Positions 9,932-18,742 of a stretch of 64,000 bases of DNA are shown here, piece after piece (within the stretch, counting starts at the first letter, position 1; each line of letters starts with the position of its first letter). Source of the stretch: Nocardia bovistercoris (GTDB taxonomy: Bacteria > Actinomycetota > Actinomycetes > Mycobacteriales > Mycobacteriaceae); contig NZ_JADMLG010000003.1 of the NCBI RefSeq assembly GCF_015674855.1, forward strand, positions 186,001-250,000, read 5' to 3'. Made by a program: the position numbers and the translations under genes. Below the pieces are notes generated by a model. That model searched no databases, was not told the DNA's origin, and was given only the letters and a program-made list of their open reading frames with translations.

Positions 9932-10160
9932 GTCACCGGGTGTCGATCGGGTCCATGTCCGCGAACGCCGCCGGGTCGACGCTCGCGCGCTCGTACCGGC
10001 CGGTCCGCGACTCATCGATGCGCGACCTGTCGATGCGCGATCGATTCTTCGACCGCAGGCGGTGAACCGGCTCCGGGCGGCTCGCACCGCCCACGCGGCC
10101 GAGTTGCGGGCACGGTCGGTTCGTCGCCGAATCAGTCTGGCCGAGTGTATGTTCCGGCAA

Positions 10161-10201
10161 TGTGCCGACGGATCGACCGAGCGCCTCGATCCGTCGGCAC
10201 A
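10161..10201. terminator. Strong bidirectional hairpin terminator
   Basis: A perfect 15-bp inverted repeat (TGTGCCGACGGATCG / CGATCCGTCGGCACA) with an 11-base loop lies between the convergent nucleotidase and cutinase genes, nine bases from the cutinase stop. There is no T-tract, as is common for actinobacterial hairpin terminators. The stretch 9932-10160 before it holds no recognisable gene. Confidence 0.85.
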
Positions 10202-10210
10202 GACACTCGC

Positions 10211-10849
10211 TCAGAGCAGCGCCGCCGCGAACGACACCGCCGGACCGATGGACCACCCGTAGATCACGTGTGCCTCGGGCACGAACCCGCCGCCGCAGAT
10301 CGCGTCGCCACCGGTGCAATAGTTGCCCGTTCGCCCGGCATACGGTCCGGCCACCCCCTGCCCCACCGCGCGCAGCGGATCACCGAACAGCAGTACCGCG
10401 GCGATCCGATCCGCGAGATACGGTGGCAGCGGGTGGATTCCGGGCGCAGCGGTCAACAACGGGGTGCCGAGCGCACCGTGCACCACCACCGCGCCCTGCG
10501 AATAGCCGACGAGGACGAACCGCTGCTCCGGGCAGGCCGCCGCCTGCGCCTCGAGGTGCCCCGCGAGATCGGCGATACCGGCGCTCACCGAGGACGGGAA
10601 GTCCGTACTCGCCGGATAGCGCACCGCGTAGACCGTAGAGTCGACCGGAATCCCTTGTGCCAGAGCATCATAGAGCCGGTCACCGACGACCGCGCCGAGC
10701 GCCCCCGGTTCCTCGGTGCCGCGCGCCACCGCCACGTCCACCGTGGCGCACGCCCCGGCCCACGCCGTCGCACCGACACTCGTCACACCCGCGATCAAGA
10801 CCAGTACCGCGAATGTCCTTACCGGACGCCATCTCTGCCGAATTGTCAT
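10211..10849 (-). CDS. Cutinase family serine esterase, secreted
   Basis: A precursor of 212 residues with a signal peptide (FAVLVLIAGVTSVGATAWA). The cutinase core shows the nucleophile motif GYSQG with Ser near residue 117, the Asp region NYCTGGDAIC with its disulfide cysteines, and the catalytic His in EAHVIYG. Cutinase-like proteins of mycobacteria and nocardiae hydrolyse esters, lipids or cutin-like polymers outside the cell or at the cell wall. Asp is followed by AICGGG rather than the usual PVC, a minor variation. Start alternatives are ATG 10849 and GTG 10858. Transcribed alone. Confidence 0.9.
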   Translation of the reverse strand: MTIRQRWRPVRTFAVLVLIAGVTSVGATAWAGACATVDVAVARGTEEPGALGAVVGDRLYDALAQGIPVDSTVYAVRYPASTDFPSSVSAGIADLAGHLEAQAAACPEQRFVLVGYSQGAVVVHGALGTPLLTAAPGIHPLPPYLADRIAAVLLFGDPLRAVGQGVAGPYAGRTGNYCTGGDAICGGGFVPEAHVIYGWSIGPAVSFAAALL

Positions 10850-11363
10850 GGTGATCACCCACTCACGCCGTTGTGAGACGCCGGATGGCGCTCGCCACGA
10901 CGAGCGTCACCCGGCTATATCCGCGAAGGTAAGAACACCGAGAAGCGCCGTCAAGCAACGCGACCGAAGCGAAACCGGCCCATGGCGCAATCGTTGTGCG
11001 CGGACATCACTCCGAAAGTTCGTCGCGCCGGGAAGGATTCGCTACCCGGTCGGGTCATGCGGTATCGCCGAGCGAATTGCCGCACCGGGGACATGACCCG
11101 CGTCCTCGAGCGACTCCCCGATGCAACGGACGATCCACGAAACCATCGACCACGACATCACGCACGGCAACCCGGCAGCAGTGGGATCCGCGACATTTCC
11201 GCAGCGGGCGAACGCGCGGTCCGCGAACCCGGCCGACATCCGGGAGCACGATCCCGAGGGAGAGCGAAGCCGACTACCATCGGCGCGGGAACCGGGGCGA
11301 CGACTGGTTCGAACGTCAGCGAACCTCGACCGTGCGCCTGAACACCGAGGAGGCGAGGCGGTC
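10850..11363. other. Gene-free region
   Basis: About 510 bp between the divergent cutinase and Imm8-like genes. Several frames are open, but none has the third-position GC bias or composition of the neighbouring genes, and none matches a family I recognise. A toxin partner for the Imm8-like gene was looked for here and not found. Promoters for both neighbours presumably lie at its ends. Confidence 0.5.
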
Positions 11364-11717
11364 ATGCGATTGGTCTTACACGGCGTCGAAAGCGGCAAGT
11401 ATCCGAACCTGCGGACGCACATCCCGGACGATCCCGAGGTGTTCGACGACTTCGTGCAGGTGCTGATCGGCCGCAAACCCGGCAAGGGCGGCGACGGCTT
11501 CACGCTGCGCGTCGCCACGCCCGCGGGTCTCGCGGCGAGCGGCGAACCCGAACTGATCGCGCAGTCTCCGCTGCTGGTGATACGACGGTTCGACTACGAC
11601 ACGCTGTGGAGTTGGCTCGAACGCACCGTCGCCGCGTGCGAGGCTCCGACCTGGGACGAGAGCGTCGAGCGATTGCGGCGCCACTTCCGCTGGGAGTTCG
11701 ACTACGCACGGAAGTGA
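11364..11717 (+). CDS. Imm8-like immunity protein (polymorphic toxin immunity), orphan
   Basis: A 117-residue protein matching the layout of the Imm8 family. An early PDDPEVFDDFVQVLIG segment (the family has PEDPxxFxxxxQxxIGP) is followed by a GGDGFTLRVATP strand, LLVIRRFDYDTLWSWLE, and the C-terminal TWDESVERLRRHFRWEF helix. Imm8 proteins neutralise toxins delivered by polymorphic-toxin systems. No toxin or secretion gene is adjacent, so it is either an orphan that protects against foreign toxins or a remnant. The ATG follows an AGGAGGCGAGG ribosome-binding region. The family call comes from memory of the motif pattern. Confidence 0.72.
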   Translation: MRLVLHGVESGKYPNLRTHIPDDPEVFDDFVQVLIGRKPGKGGDGFTLRVATPAGLAASGEPELIAQSPLLVIRRFDYDTLWSWLERTVAACEAPTWDESVERLRRHFRWEFDYARK

Positions 11718-11831
11718 TGACGGAACCGGACAATCGGCGGTGCGCCGCCGCCGTATCGACGCGCCGACCAATATCGTGCTGACCGAGAGCACCGCCGCCA
11801 CGGACCCGACCACCGACCGCGAAGGACGACC

Positions 11832-13769
11832 ATGACCGATCCCACCTCCGAGTCCGCGACACGGGCCGCCGCGGGCGACAAGCTCGAGGTGATCGAGGCC
11901 GACACCGCCGCCGAGGCCACCACCGGGACCGAACCCACTGCCGACGTCGCCGCCGCCGAGACCGCCGCCGCCGAGACCGCCGCCGCCGAGACCGAGGTCG
12001 CCGCCGCCGGGTCCGACGCCGCCCCCGCATCCGCCCCCGACGCCGCCACCACCGAGACCATCCCCGAGGCCGCGGTGGCCGCAGCCGCTATTACCGACGC
12101 CGACGCCGACACCGCCGATGTCATCGTGATCGGGGCCGGGCTGGCGGGCCTCGTCGCGGCCTACGAGCTCACCAAGGCAGGCCGTACGGTCCACCTGCTC
12201 GACCAGGAGAACCGCGCCAACCTCGGCGGCCAGGCGTTCTGGTCGCTGGGCGGCCTGTTCATGGTCGACAGCCCCGAACAGCGTCGTCTCGGCATCAAGG
12301 ATTCGTACGATCTGGCGATTCAGGACTGGTTCGGGTCGGCGGGCTTCGATCGCGACGACGAGGACCACTGGGCGCGGCAGTGGGCCACCGCCTACGTCCG
12401 CTTCGCCACCGCCGAGAAGCGGGATTATCTACGCGCCCTCGGCCTACGCGTCACGCCGCTGGTCGGTTGGGCCGAGCGCGGCGGCGGCCTGGCCGACGGG
12501 CACGGCAATTCGGTGCCGCGTTTCCATCTCACCTGGGGCACCGGCCCCGAGGTGGTCAGGGTGTTCGCCGAGCCGGTGCTCGACGCCGAACGCCGCGGCC
12601 TCGCGCGCTTCTCGTTCCGGCACCGGGTGGACGATCTGATCGTCGAGGACGGCGCGGTCGTCGGCGTCGCGGGCAGTGTGCTCGAGGACACCGACGCCGA
12701 ACGCGGTGTCGCCACCTCGCGCACCGTGGTCGGGGAGTTCCGGTTGCGGGCGCGGGCGGTCGTGGTCACCTCGGGTGGCATCGGTCACAATCACGAGCTG
12801 ATCCGCCGCAACTGGCCGACCGACCGGCTCGGCCCGTGCCCGCGGACGCTCATCAGCGGCGTGCCCGCCCACGTGGACGGCCGCATGCTCGGCATCGCGG
12901 AGCGGGCGGGCGGGGCGATCGTGAACCGCGACCGGATGTGGCACTACACCGAGGGCATCAACAACTGGAACCCGATCTGGCCCGACCACGCGATCCGCAT
13001 CATTCCCGGCCCGTCCTCGCTGTGGCTGGACGCGAACGGCCTGCGCATGCCCGCGCCGTGCTTCCCCGGTTTCGACACCAACACCACCATGAAGGCGATC
13101 CTGGCCACCGGATACGACTATTCGTGGTTCGTCCTCACCCAGTCGATCATCGAGAAGGAGTTCGCGCTGTCGGGTTCGGAGCAGAATCCCGACATCACCG
13201 GCAAGGATCTCGGGCTCACCCTGCGCAGCCGGGTCGCGAAGGGCGCGCCGGGACCGGTGGAGGCGTTCAAGCGGCACGGCGTCGATTTCGTGGTCGCGGA
13301 CTCGCTGCGGGAGCTGGTCGACGGCATGAACAAGATCGCGCGCGGGCCGGAACTGGACTACGGAACGGTCGAACGCCAGATCATCGCCAGGGACCGGGAG
13401 ATCGGCAACAAGTACAGCAAGGACAGCCAGCTCATGGCGATCACCAACGCGCGCCGCTACTTCGGCGACAAGGCGGGCCGGGTCGCCACACCGCATCGCC
13501 TGCTCGATCCCGCGCACGGCCCGCTGATCGCGGTGCGGCTCAACATCCTCACCCGCAAGACGCTGGGCGGACTCCAGACCGATCTGGACTCGCAGGTGGT
13601 GCGTCCCGACGGCAGCCGATTCCCCGGCTTGTACGCGGCGGGCGAGGTGGCGGGCTTCGGCGGCGGCGGCGTGCACGGCTACAACGCGCTGGAGGGCACC
13701 TTCCTCGGCGGCTGCATCTTCTCCGGCCGTGCGGCGGGCCGTGCGCTCGCGGCGCGCCTGAGTTCGTAG
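11832..13769 (+). CDS. FAD-binding dehydrogenase with low-complexity N-terminus
   Basis: A 645-residue flavoprotein of the fumarate-reductase/3-ketosteroid dehydrogenase superfamily. The FAD-binding GAGLAGLVAAYELTKAG begins near residue 99, followed by GGQAFWSLGG. The C-terminus has GLYAAGEVAGFGGGGVHG and ALEGTFLGGC, the usual FAD-cap ending. Close relatives are annotated only as FAD-binding dehydrogenases of about 550 residues; the substrate is unknown. The first 95 residues are an Ala/Glu/Thr-rich tract including three perfect AAAET repeats, absent from ordinary members. The start at 11832 has no alternative ATG before the fold, so the tail is probably translated. Confidence 0.88.
   Translation: MTDPTSESATRAAAGDKLEVIEADTAAEATTGTEPTADVAAAETAAAETAAAETEVAAAGSDAAPASAPDAATTETIPEAAVAAAAITDADADTADVIVIGAGLAGLVAAYELTKAGRTVHLLDQENRANLGGQAFWSLGGLFMVDSPEQRRLGIKDSYDLAIQDWFGSAGFDRDDEDHWARQWATAYVRFATAEKRDYLRALGLRVTPLVGWAERGGGLADGHGNSVPRFHLTWGTGPEVVRVFAEPVLDAERRGLARFSFRHRVDDLIVEDGAVVGVAGSVLEDTDAERGVATSRTVVGEFRLRARAVVVTSGGIGHNHELIRRNWPTDRLGPCPRTLISGVPAHVDGRMLGIAERAGGAIVNRDRMWHYTEGINNWNPIWPDHAIRIIPGPSSLWLDANGLRMPAPCFPGFDTNTTMKAILATGYDYSWFVLTQSIIEKEFALSGSEQNPDITGKDLGLTLRSRVAKGAPGPVEAFKRHGVDFVVADSLRELVDGMNKIARGPELDYGTVERQIIARDREIGNKYSKDSQLMAITNARRYFGDKAGRVATPHRLLDPAHGPLIAVRLNILTRKTLGGLQTDLDSQVVRPDGSRFPGLYAAGEVAGFGGGGVHGYNALEGTFLGGCIFSGRAAGRALAARLSS
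11949..11993 (+). repeat. 15-bp tandem repeat encoding AAAET units
   Basis: Three perfect copies of GCCGCCGCCGAGACC in frame with the FAD dehydrogenase gene. Degenerate GCC/GAG/ACC codon strings continue on both sides. The period equals five codons. Confidence 0.9.
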
Positions 13770-13835
13770 CGACCGGCCCGTTCGCTCCCGATCCGACCCG
13801 GCCGCGTGCGTTCGCGGCCGGGGAGTAGAGTCCGA

Positions 13836-14768
13836 ATGATGTCGCGCACGCGCATCATTCGCATCGCCACTCGGTCTAGCCCGATGGCGGTGGCACAGGC
13901 CGAACACGTCGCCTCGCTGCTCGCCGGATTCGGCGTGGACAGCGAACTCGTCAAGGTGACCACCGCCGGTGACCGCTGGATGGGTGATCTGTCGCAGCTC
14001 GGCGGCAAGGGCGCCTTCGTCAAGGAACTCGACCGCGCCCTGCTCGCCGACGAGGCCGACCTCGCGGTGCACTGCCTCAAGGACATCCCGGGCGATATCC
14101 CGGTGCCGGAGGGCCTCGCCTTCTCCGGATACCTGCCGCGCGACGACGTCCACGACGCGATCATCACCCGAACGGGCGCGCCGCTGCGGGAATTGCCGCC
14201 CGGCACCACCGTTGGCACCAGTTCGGTGCGCCGCGCCGCCCAGTTGCGCCTGCATCATCCGCACCTGTCGGTGAAACCGTTGCGCGGCAACGTCAACACG
14301 CGTCTGGCCCGGCTCGAAGAGGGCTACGTCGACGTGCTGATCGCGGCGGTCTCCGGGCTGCACCGGGTCGGCCAGCAGCACCGGATCACCGAGACCTTGG
14401 ATCTGGACGTCATGCTGCCGCCCATCGGCGCGGGCGTCATCGTGCTCGAATGCCGCAAGGACGACGCCGAACTGCTCGAGCTCGGCGCGCGGATGGACGA
14501 CCCGGCCACCCACCGCACCGCCGACGCGGAACGGGCCATGCTGCACGCCCTGCAAGGGCACTGCAACTCCCCCATCGCGGGCTACGCGACCACCGATGCC
14601 ACCGGGCGCCTCACCCTGCACGGCAAGGTGTTCGATCTGGACGGCACCCGGTGGCTCGATGCCCAGCACTGGGGTGTTCCGGAGGATCCGCAGGCCCTCG
14701 GCTTCTTCGTCGGCGCCGATCTGTTGCGCCAGGGCGCGCGGGCGTTGATCGACGCCATCCCGCACTGA
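13836..14768 (+). CDS. hemC: Hydroxymethylbilane synthase (porphobilinogen deaminase) homologue
   Basis: A 310-residue protein with the whole HemC signature set: IRIATRSSPMAVAQAE, GGKGAFVKELD, AVHCLKDIPGD (catalytic Asp), TSSVRRAAQL, LRGNVNTRLARL, the GAGVIVLE segment, and GHCNSPIAG with the cysteine that carries the dipyrromethane cofactor. The known reaction joins four porphobilinogen units into hydroxymethylbilane. Some positions deviate (AVHCLKD instead of AVHSLKD; PPIGAG instead of PAxGQG). It stands alone, without hemA, hemB or hemD, 66 bp after the FAD dehydrogenase. It may be a second copy or a relocated single copy; the window cannot decide. Confidence 0.85.
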   Translation: MMSRTRIIRIATRSSPMAVAQAEHVASLLAGFGVDSELVKVTTAGDRWMGDLSQLGGKGAFVKELDRALLADEADLAVHCLKDIPGDIPVPEGLAFSGYLPRDDVHDAIITRTGAPLRELPPGTTVGTSSVRRAAQLRLHHPHLSVKPLRGNVNTRLARLEEGYVDVLIAAVSGLHRVGQQHRITETLDLDVMLPPIGAGVIVLECRKDDAELLELGARMDDPATHRTADAERAMLHALQGHCNSPIAGYATTDATGRLTLHGKVFDLDGTRWLDAQHWGVPEDPQALGFFVGADLLRQGARALIDAIPH

Positions 14769-14800
14769 GTGCGCGGAGTCACACCGGCGACGCGCGCTGG

Positions 14801-15079
14801 TCAGGCGTCGGTGGTCGAGCGTCCGCCTGTCCGCTGCTCATCGGCGGCATGCAATAGCTCACGCGTATAGCGTTCGGCCAGCAACGGCACGAAGTTGTCG
14901 AAGTTGGCGTGGTCGGCGATGTGGTCGTAGGCGGCATGTAGTAAGTCGTTGACGACGTTCTCGCGAGCCACGCCCGCGAACTCCTCGGTGAGGCGGTCCG
15001 CCGCCGCGCGCAGGGCGAGCTGCTGGTCCAGGGTCAGGTCGGAATACTGTCGGTCGGAATCGACCGGGCTGTCGGTCAC
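14801..15079 (-). CDS. Three-helix-bundle dimerisation-domain protein
   Basis: A 92-residue all-helical protein. The core (LTLDQQLALRAAADRLTEEF, then LHAAYDHIADHANFDNF and LPLLAERYTRELLH-like) resembles the small helical domain found at the N-terminus of some mycobacterial arsenate-reductase-like phosphatases and as stand-alone proteins. Its biochemical role is unknown. The GTG start at 15079 follows GAGGAGATATC, a strong ribosome-binding site. It is convergent with hemC and divergent from the SnoaL-like gene. Confidence 0.7.
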   Translation of the reverse strand: MTDSPVDSDRQYSDLTLDQQLALRAAADRLTEEFAGVARENVVNDLLHAAYDHIADHANFDNFVPLLAERYTRELLHAADEQRTGGRSTTDA

Positions 15080-15198
15080 GATATCTCCTCGAACGTGCCG
15101 GATGGTTGCTCGTCGGCGGTGCGGGTCGGTCCCGCACCCGCTCACCGGATACCCACTTCGCCACCGCTCACCCGGGCGACCACACACCAGGACAAGAC

Positions 15199-15212
15199 TA
15201 GAACACGTTCTT
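15199..15212. promoter_or_regulatory. KstR-like box
   Basis: TAGAACACGTTCTT fits the mycobacterial KstR consensus TnnAACnnGTTnnA at all but the last base. It lies 34 bp before the SnoaL-like start and about 120 bp before the divergent gene. Confidence 0.5.
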
Positions 15213-15245
15213 GTGCGGCCCCGAACCGCATGCGATTCTGTGCGG

Positions 15246-15719
15246 ATGGACCTCGCCGCCGTGGAAGCCATCCGCCGATTGAAGTATCGATATTTCCGAA
15301 CCTTGGACCTCAAACTCTGGGACGAATTCGGACAGACCTTGACCGAGGACGCCTCGGGTCGATACGGCACCCACGCCATGGGCGAACCCCTGATCTTCGA
15401 CGGCAGAGCCGCGATCACCGCCTTCATGCGCGACAACCTCGGCCCGTCCGTCGTGACCGTGCACATCGCCAACCACCCCGAGATCGAGGTGCACGGCGAC
15501 AACGCTACGGGCTCATGGGCTTTCGAGGACACCGTCATCGCCACCGAATACGGTGTGCTGATCCGGGGCGCGGGCTACTACACCGACCGCTATCGCCGCG
15601 ACGCGGACGGGCGGTGGCGCATCGCCGAAACCGGCTACCGCCGTATCTACGAATCCTCACAGGCACTCTCGGATACGCCGAGTCACACCTTGCTGAGCAA
15701 CATGTGGGCAGCGCGCTGA
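15246..15719 (+). CDS. SnoaL-like / NTF2-fold protein
   Basis: A 157-residue single-domain protein. It opens with the usual first helix (AVEAIRRLKYRYFRTLDL), then the cone-shaped-fold features FMRDNLG, VTVHIANHPEIEV, GSWAFEDTV, GAGYYTDRYRRDADGRW and RIAETGYRRIYES. Members include steroid isomerases, polyketide cyclases and dehydratases, often in sterol or aromatic catabolism; many have no catalytic residue that can be read from sequence alone. A KstR-like box lies 34 bp upstream. The last codons lie in a 23-bp tandem repeat, so the C-terminus may have been altered by duplication. Confidence 0.8.
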   Translation: MDLAAVEAIRRLKYRYFRTLDLKLWDEFGQTLTEDASGRYGTHAMGEPLIFDGRAAITAFMRDNLGPSVVTVHIANHPEIEVHGDNATGSWAFEDTVIATEYGVLIRGAGYYTDRYRRDADGRWRIAETGYRRIYESSQALSDTPSHTLLSNMWAAR

Positions 15720-15759
15720 GCAACATGTGGGCGGAGCGCCGAGCAACATGCGGGTGACC
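15692..15759 (+). repeat. 23-bp tandem repeat, three copies
   Basis: Units at 15692-15714, 15715-15737 and 15738-15759 share GC(T/C)GAGCAACATG(T/C)GGG. The first two differ at two of 23 positions, the third is more diverged. The first unit encodes the SnoaL-like C-terminus and the stop codon lies in the second. Confidence 0.85.
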
Positions 15760-15901
15760 AACACGCCGTGACACGCCGACGAGAATTGTGAAACGACACT
15801 GCCCCGCGGTGCGATATTTGTCATACCCTTATCGACCTGTTGCGGCCGTGACGATTACACGCAATAGTGACCTCTTGCGCCGTACACGGAAGGGTCGAGG
15901 A

Positions 15902-16978
15902 ATGGTACTCAGGTCTATCGCGGTCACCCTGGCCGCGGTCGGGCTCACAGTTCTCGCGCCGAACGCCTCGGCCGAACTCGCCGCTCCCCGCGCCTACATC
16001 CCGGTGGTGAGCGACGGAACGGTCCTCGTGGTCGACACCGCGGCCGACCGCGTCGTGCAGCGCATCGACGGCGTCGGCAGGTACTCCTCGGCGGTCACCC
16101 CATCCCGCGACGGTTCGAAACTCTATGTGCAAGCGTTCAATCCGCCGCTCATCGGCGAAGACGACATCGCCGTCATCGACCGCGCCACCGACACGGTCAG
16201 CGCGCGCGTCCCGATCACCGGCACCGACGGACCGGCCCAGCCGATCACCGATCCGGTGCGCGACCAGATCTACATCCTCACCGCCCGCCCTTCCATCGAC
16301 GTGGTGAGCACCCGCACCGACACCCTGCTGCGTTCGATGCCGTTGCCGTCCATCCCGTTCGCGGCCGCCATCGCCCCCGACGGCAGCAAGCTGTACGCGA
16401 TCTTCGCCGACTCCACCGCCGCCGCCTTCGACCCGGAATCCGGATTCCAGCTCGGCGGTCGCATCCAGATCGACGGCTCACTGCCCTACGCCGCCGCCGT
16501 CTCCCCCGACGGGCACACCCTGTACTCGGTGAACGCGCTCGGCGACAACGTCTCGGTGATCGACACCGTCGCCTGGCGCCGCACCGGCGCGATCTCCTTC
16601 GGCGCGGGCAGCGCGCCCGTGGCGGGCACGGTCAGCCCCGACGGCGACAAACTCGTGGTCGCGACCCTCGGCGCGAACGCCGTGCAGGTCATCGACATGA
16701 CCACCAACGCGATCGTCGGCAAGGTCCCCGTCGACGCTCCGGTCTCGGTCGGTTTCACCGCCGACGGCGCGAAGATGTACGTCGGCAGCCTCGGACAGCA
16801 ACCGGGCATCCTCGCCCCCATCGCGGCCAAGGGTTTCGACAGCACGGTCCTGCCCGCCTTCCTCCAGTCGCAATCCCGCCCCGGCGCCCTGATCCCCTTC
16901 TCCGCCACCGATTTCACCCCCGCGGGCGCACCGATCGGCACCGGAACCGGCCCCGGATTCGGCGCTTACCCGCGCTAG
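15902..16978 (+). CDS. Secreted beta-propeller (YVTN-like repeat) protein
   Basis: A 358-residue protein with a signal peptide (SIAVTLAAVGLTVLAPNASA, cleavage near residue 25). It has about six repeats of the YVTN type, each with a Pro-Asp-Gly or Arg-Asp-Gly turn and a following strand pair: TPSRDGSKLYVQAF, APDGSKLYAIF, SPDGHTLYSVNALGDNVSVI, SPDGDKLVVATLGANAVQVI and TADGAKMYVGSLG. Such propellers are extracytoplasmic; their ligands are usually unknown. The C-terminus is Gly/Pro-rich (PIGTGTGPGFGAYPR). ATG 15902 is preceded by a GAGGA motif; an upstream in-frame ATG would bury the signal peptide. Confidence 0.82.
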   Translation: MVLRSIAVTLAAVGLTVLAPNASAELAAPRAYIPVVSDGTVLVVDTAADRVVQRIDGVGRYSSAVTPSRDGSKLYVQAFNPPLIGEDDIAVIDRATDTVSARVPITGTDGPAQPITDPVRDQIYILTARPSIDVVSTRTDTLLRSMPLPSIPFAAAIAPDGSKLYAIFADSTAAAFDPESGFQLGGRIQIDGSLPYAAAVSPDGHTLYSVNALGDNVSVIDTVAWRRTGAISFGAGSAPVAGTVSPDGDKLVVATLGANAVQVIDMTTNAIVGKVPVDAPVSVGFTADGAKMYVGSLGQQPGILAPIAAKGFDSTVLPAFLQSQSRPGALIPFSATDFTPAGAPIGTGTGPGFGAYPR

Positions 16979-17003
16979 TTCCCACGCCGCACGCCGGAGG
17001 ATC

Positions 17004-17366
17004 TCAGGCAGAGGTCAGACAGAAGGGGTGGCCTGCCGGATCCAGGAGTACCCGCCAGCGTCCGTCGCCCGGCTGATGGTCCGGTTTGATCGCTCCGAGT
17101 TCCAGTGCCAGCGCCTCCATCGCATCGAGGTCGTCGGCTCGGAAATCCAGATGGAACTGTTGCGGCACGTCCTGACCCGGCCACCGCGGAGCCCGGTATC
17201 CGTCGACCCGCTGGAATCCCAGATCACAGCCGGAACCGTTCGTCAGAGCGACGAACTCGTCCGTGCCGAAGAGCTCGCGCATCCCGGTCAGCGCACCGTA
17301 GAAGCCCGCAAGTGTTCGCGGGTCGGCACAGTCCATGGTCACCCCTCGCAGTTCAGCGCCTGGCAA
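17004..17366 (-). CDS. VOC (glyoxalase/bleomycin-resistance fold) protein
   Basis: A protein of about 120 residues with two beta-alpha-beta-beta-beta units: VTMDCADPRTLAGFYGALTG, FHLDFRADDLDAMEALALELGA, and the closing VLLDPAGHPFCL. The family covers glyoxalases, dioxygenases and antibiotic-binding proteins; nothing here fixes a substrate. The start is uncertain: TTG 17366 keeps the first strand, while GTG 17339 or ATG 17336 has a GAGGGG ribosome-binding site but would clip it. It faces the beta-propeller gene. Confidence 0.8.
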   Translation of the reverse strand: MPGAELRGVTMDCADPRTLAGFYGALTGMRELFGTDEFVALTNGSGCDLGFQRVDGYRAPRWPGQDVPQQFHLDFRADDLDAMEALALELGAIKPDHQPGDGRWRVLLDPAGHPFCLTSA

Positions 17367-17593
17367 ACGTTCGCTCCTTCATCTCCACGAGCCGCCGCTG
17401 CACGCGAACGCCGGTCACCGCCACACCATACGTGCCGCACCCACTGCGGCAGTAGCGGTTTTCCCTCCTGCCGGATCGGGCTCGCCGCGACGGCGTCGGA
17501 TACCCGTGCGCGACCACGTGACCTGGCACAAAAGGGCCAGTTCCTCGGCGCAGGCGCTGGACGATGGCCGCTGTCGACTTCCATGCTGGATTC

Positions 17594-18742
17594 ATGGGCT
17601 TCTCCACATCATCCACCCGTGCGCTGTCCTCGCTCGCGCCGAGTGAATTCGTCACCGAGACCACGTATCTGAACACCGCGTCGTTCGGCCTGCCCGCCGC
17701 GAGCACATTGGTCGAGCTCGATGCCGCCACTGCGCGGTGGGCGGCGGGGCGAGGCGGGGCGACGATGGCCGACGAGCACGTCGAACCGTTGCGGGAAGCG
17801 TTCGCGCGGTTGATCGTCGGTGCGTCGGCCGACGATATCGGGATCGGGAATACGGCGGCGGGGATGCTCGGGCCGGTGGTGGCGGCGCTGCCACCGGGGG
17901 CCGAGGTGCTGATTCCGGAGGGCGAGTTCACCTCGGTGTCACTGCCTTTCGTGCACCGAGGAGATCTGACGGTACGTTTCGCGCCGCTGCACCAGCTGGC
18001 CGAAGAGGTGCGGCCGGAGACGGCACTGGTGGCGCTCAGCGTGGTGCAGTCGGCCGACGGGCGGGTCACCGATCTGTCGGCGCTGCGGGCCGCGACCCGC
18101 GCCGCCGACGCCGAGCTTCTGGTCGACGCCACCCAGGCCGCGGGGTGGTTGCCGCTGCGTTTCGCCGACGCCGACTACTGGGTGTGCGCGACCTTCAAAT
18201 GGTTGATCGGCGCACGCAGCGTCGCCTTCTTCGCGGTGTCACCCGAACGCGCCCACCGGATCCGGCCAGTGTCGCCGGGTTGGTACGCGACCGAGGATCG
18301 GTGGTCGCAGCTGTATCATCCCGGGGCACTGGCAGATTCGGCCCGCCGATTCGACACCACCCCGGACTGGTCGGGAGTGGTCACGGCGAGATCGGGTCTG
18401 CGCCTGATCGAAGACCTGACCGTCGACGCGATCCACGCGCACGATCTCGCACTGGCCGAGCGTTTCCGCACCGGCCTGACCGACCTCGGACACACACCGG
18501 TGCCGGGCGATTCGGCGATCGTGTCGGTACCGGGCACTATCGAGGCCGAGGAGCGACTGCGGGCAGCGGATATCGTCGCAGCCGCCCGCGGCGGCGCACT
18601 GCGTTTCGCCTTCCACCTCTACAACAGCGCCGACGACGTCGACCGCGCACTTCGGGTGCTCGGGGCGCGGGTGTCACCGATACCGCGCCGGGGGTGCTGG
18701 ACTCGCGGATCTAGCCGACACCGCGTTGGGCGGGGGCGGTGA
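17594..18742 (+). CDS. Class V aminotransferase family PLP enzyme
   Basis: A protein of 382 residues with the class V fold: TYLNTASFGLP near the start, DDIGIGNTAAGML, LLVDATQAAGWLPL (the Asp that contacts the PLP nitrogen) and TFKWLIGARSVAFF with the PLP lysine. Relatives include cysteine desulfurases, kynureninase and isopenicillin epimerase-like proteins; the substrate is not determinable here. The arginine-rich last residues run 32 bp into the convergent DapB-like gene and lack conservation-like character, so the stop may have drifted. An alternative start lies at 17564. Confidence 0.85.
   Translation: MGFSTSSTRALSSLAPSEFVTETTYLNTASFGLPAASTLVELDAATARWAAGRGGATMADEHVEPLREAFARLIVGASADDIGIGNTAAGMLGPVVAALPPGAEVLIPEGEFTSVSLPFVHRGDLTVRFAPLHQLAEEVRPETALVALSVVQSADGRVTDLSALRAATRAADAELLVDATQAAGWLPLRFADADYWVCATFKWLIGARSVAFFAVSPERAHRIRPVSPGWYATEDRWSQLYHPGALADSARRFDTTPDWSGVVTARSGLRLIEDLTVDAIHAHDLALAERFRTGLTDLGHTPVPGDSAIVSVPGTIEAEERLRAADIVAAARGGALRFAFHLYNSADDVDRALRVLGARVSPIPRRGCWTRGSSRHRVGRGR

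Noticed and set aside
9933..10319. A minus-strand open frame of 128 codons after the nucleotidase.
   Set aside because: It runs through the strong terminator hairpin and into the cutinase gene in another frame; no coding character.
10850..11363. Search for a toxin partner of the Imm8-like protein.
   Set aside because: No frame here shows a toxin-like domain, secretion signal or coding bias.
12444..14765. A 773-codon open frame on the minus strand across the FAD dehydrogenase and hemC.
   Set aside because: It lies opposite two well-recognised genes, and its translation is Arg/His/Gly-rich without any family. It is a shadow caused by high third-position GC.
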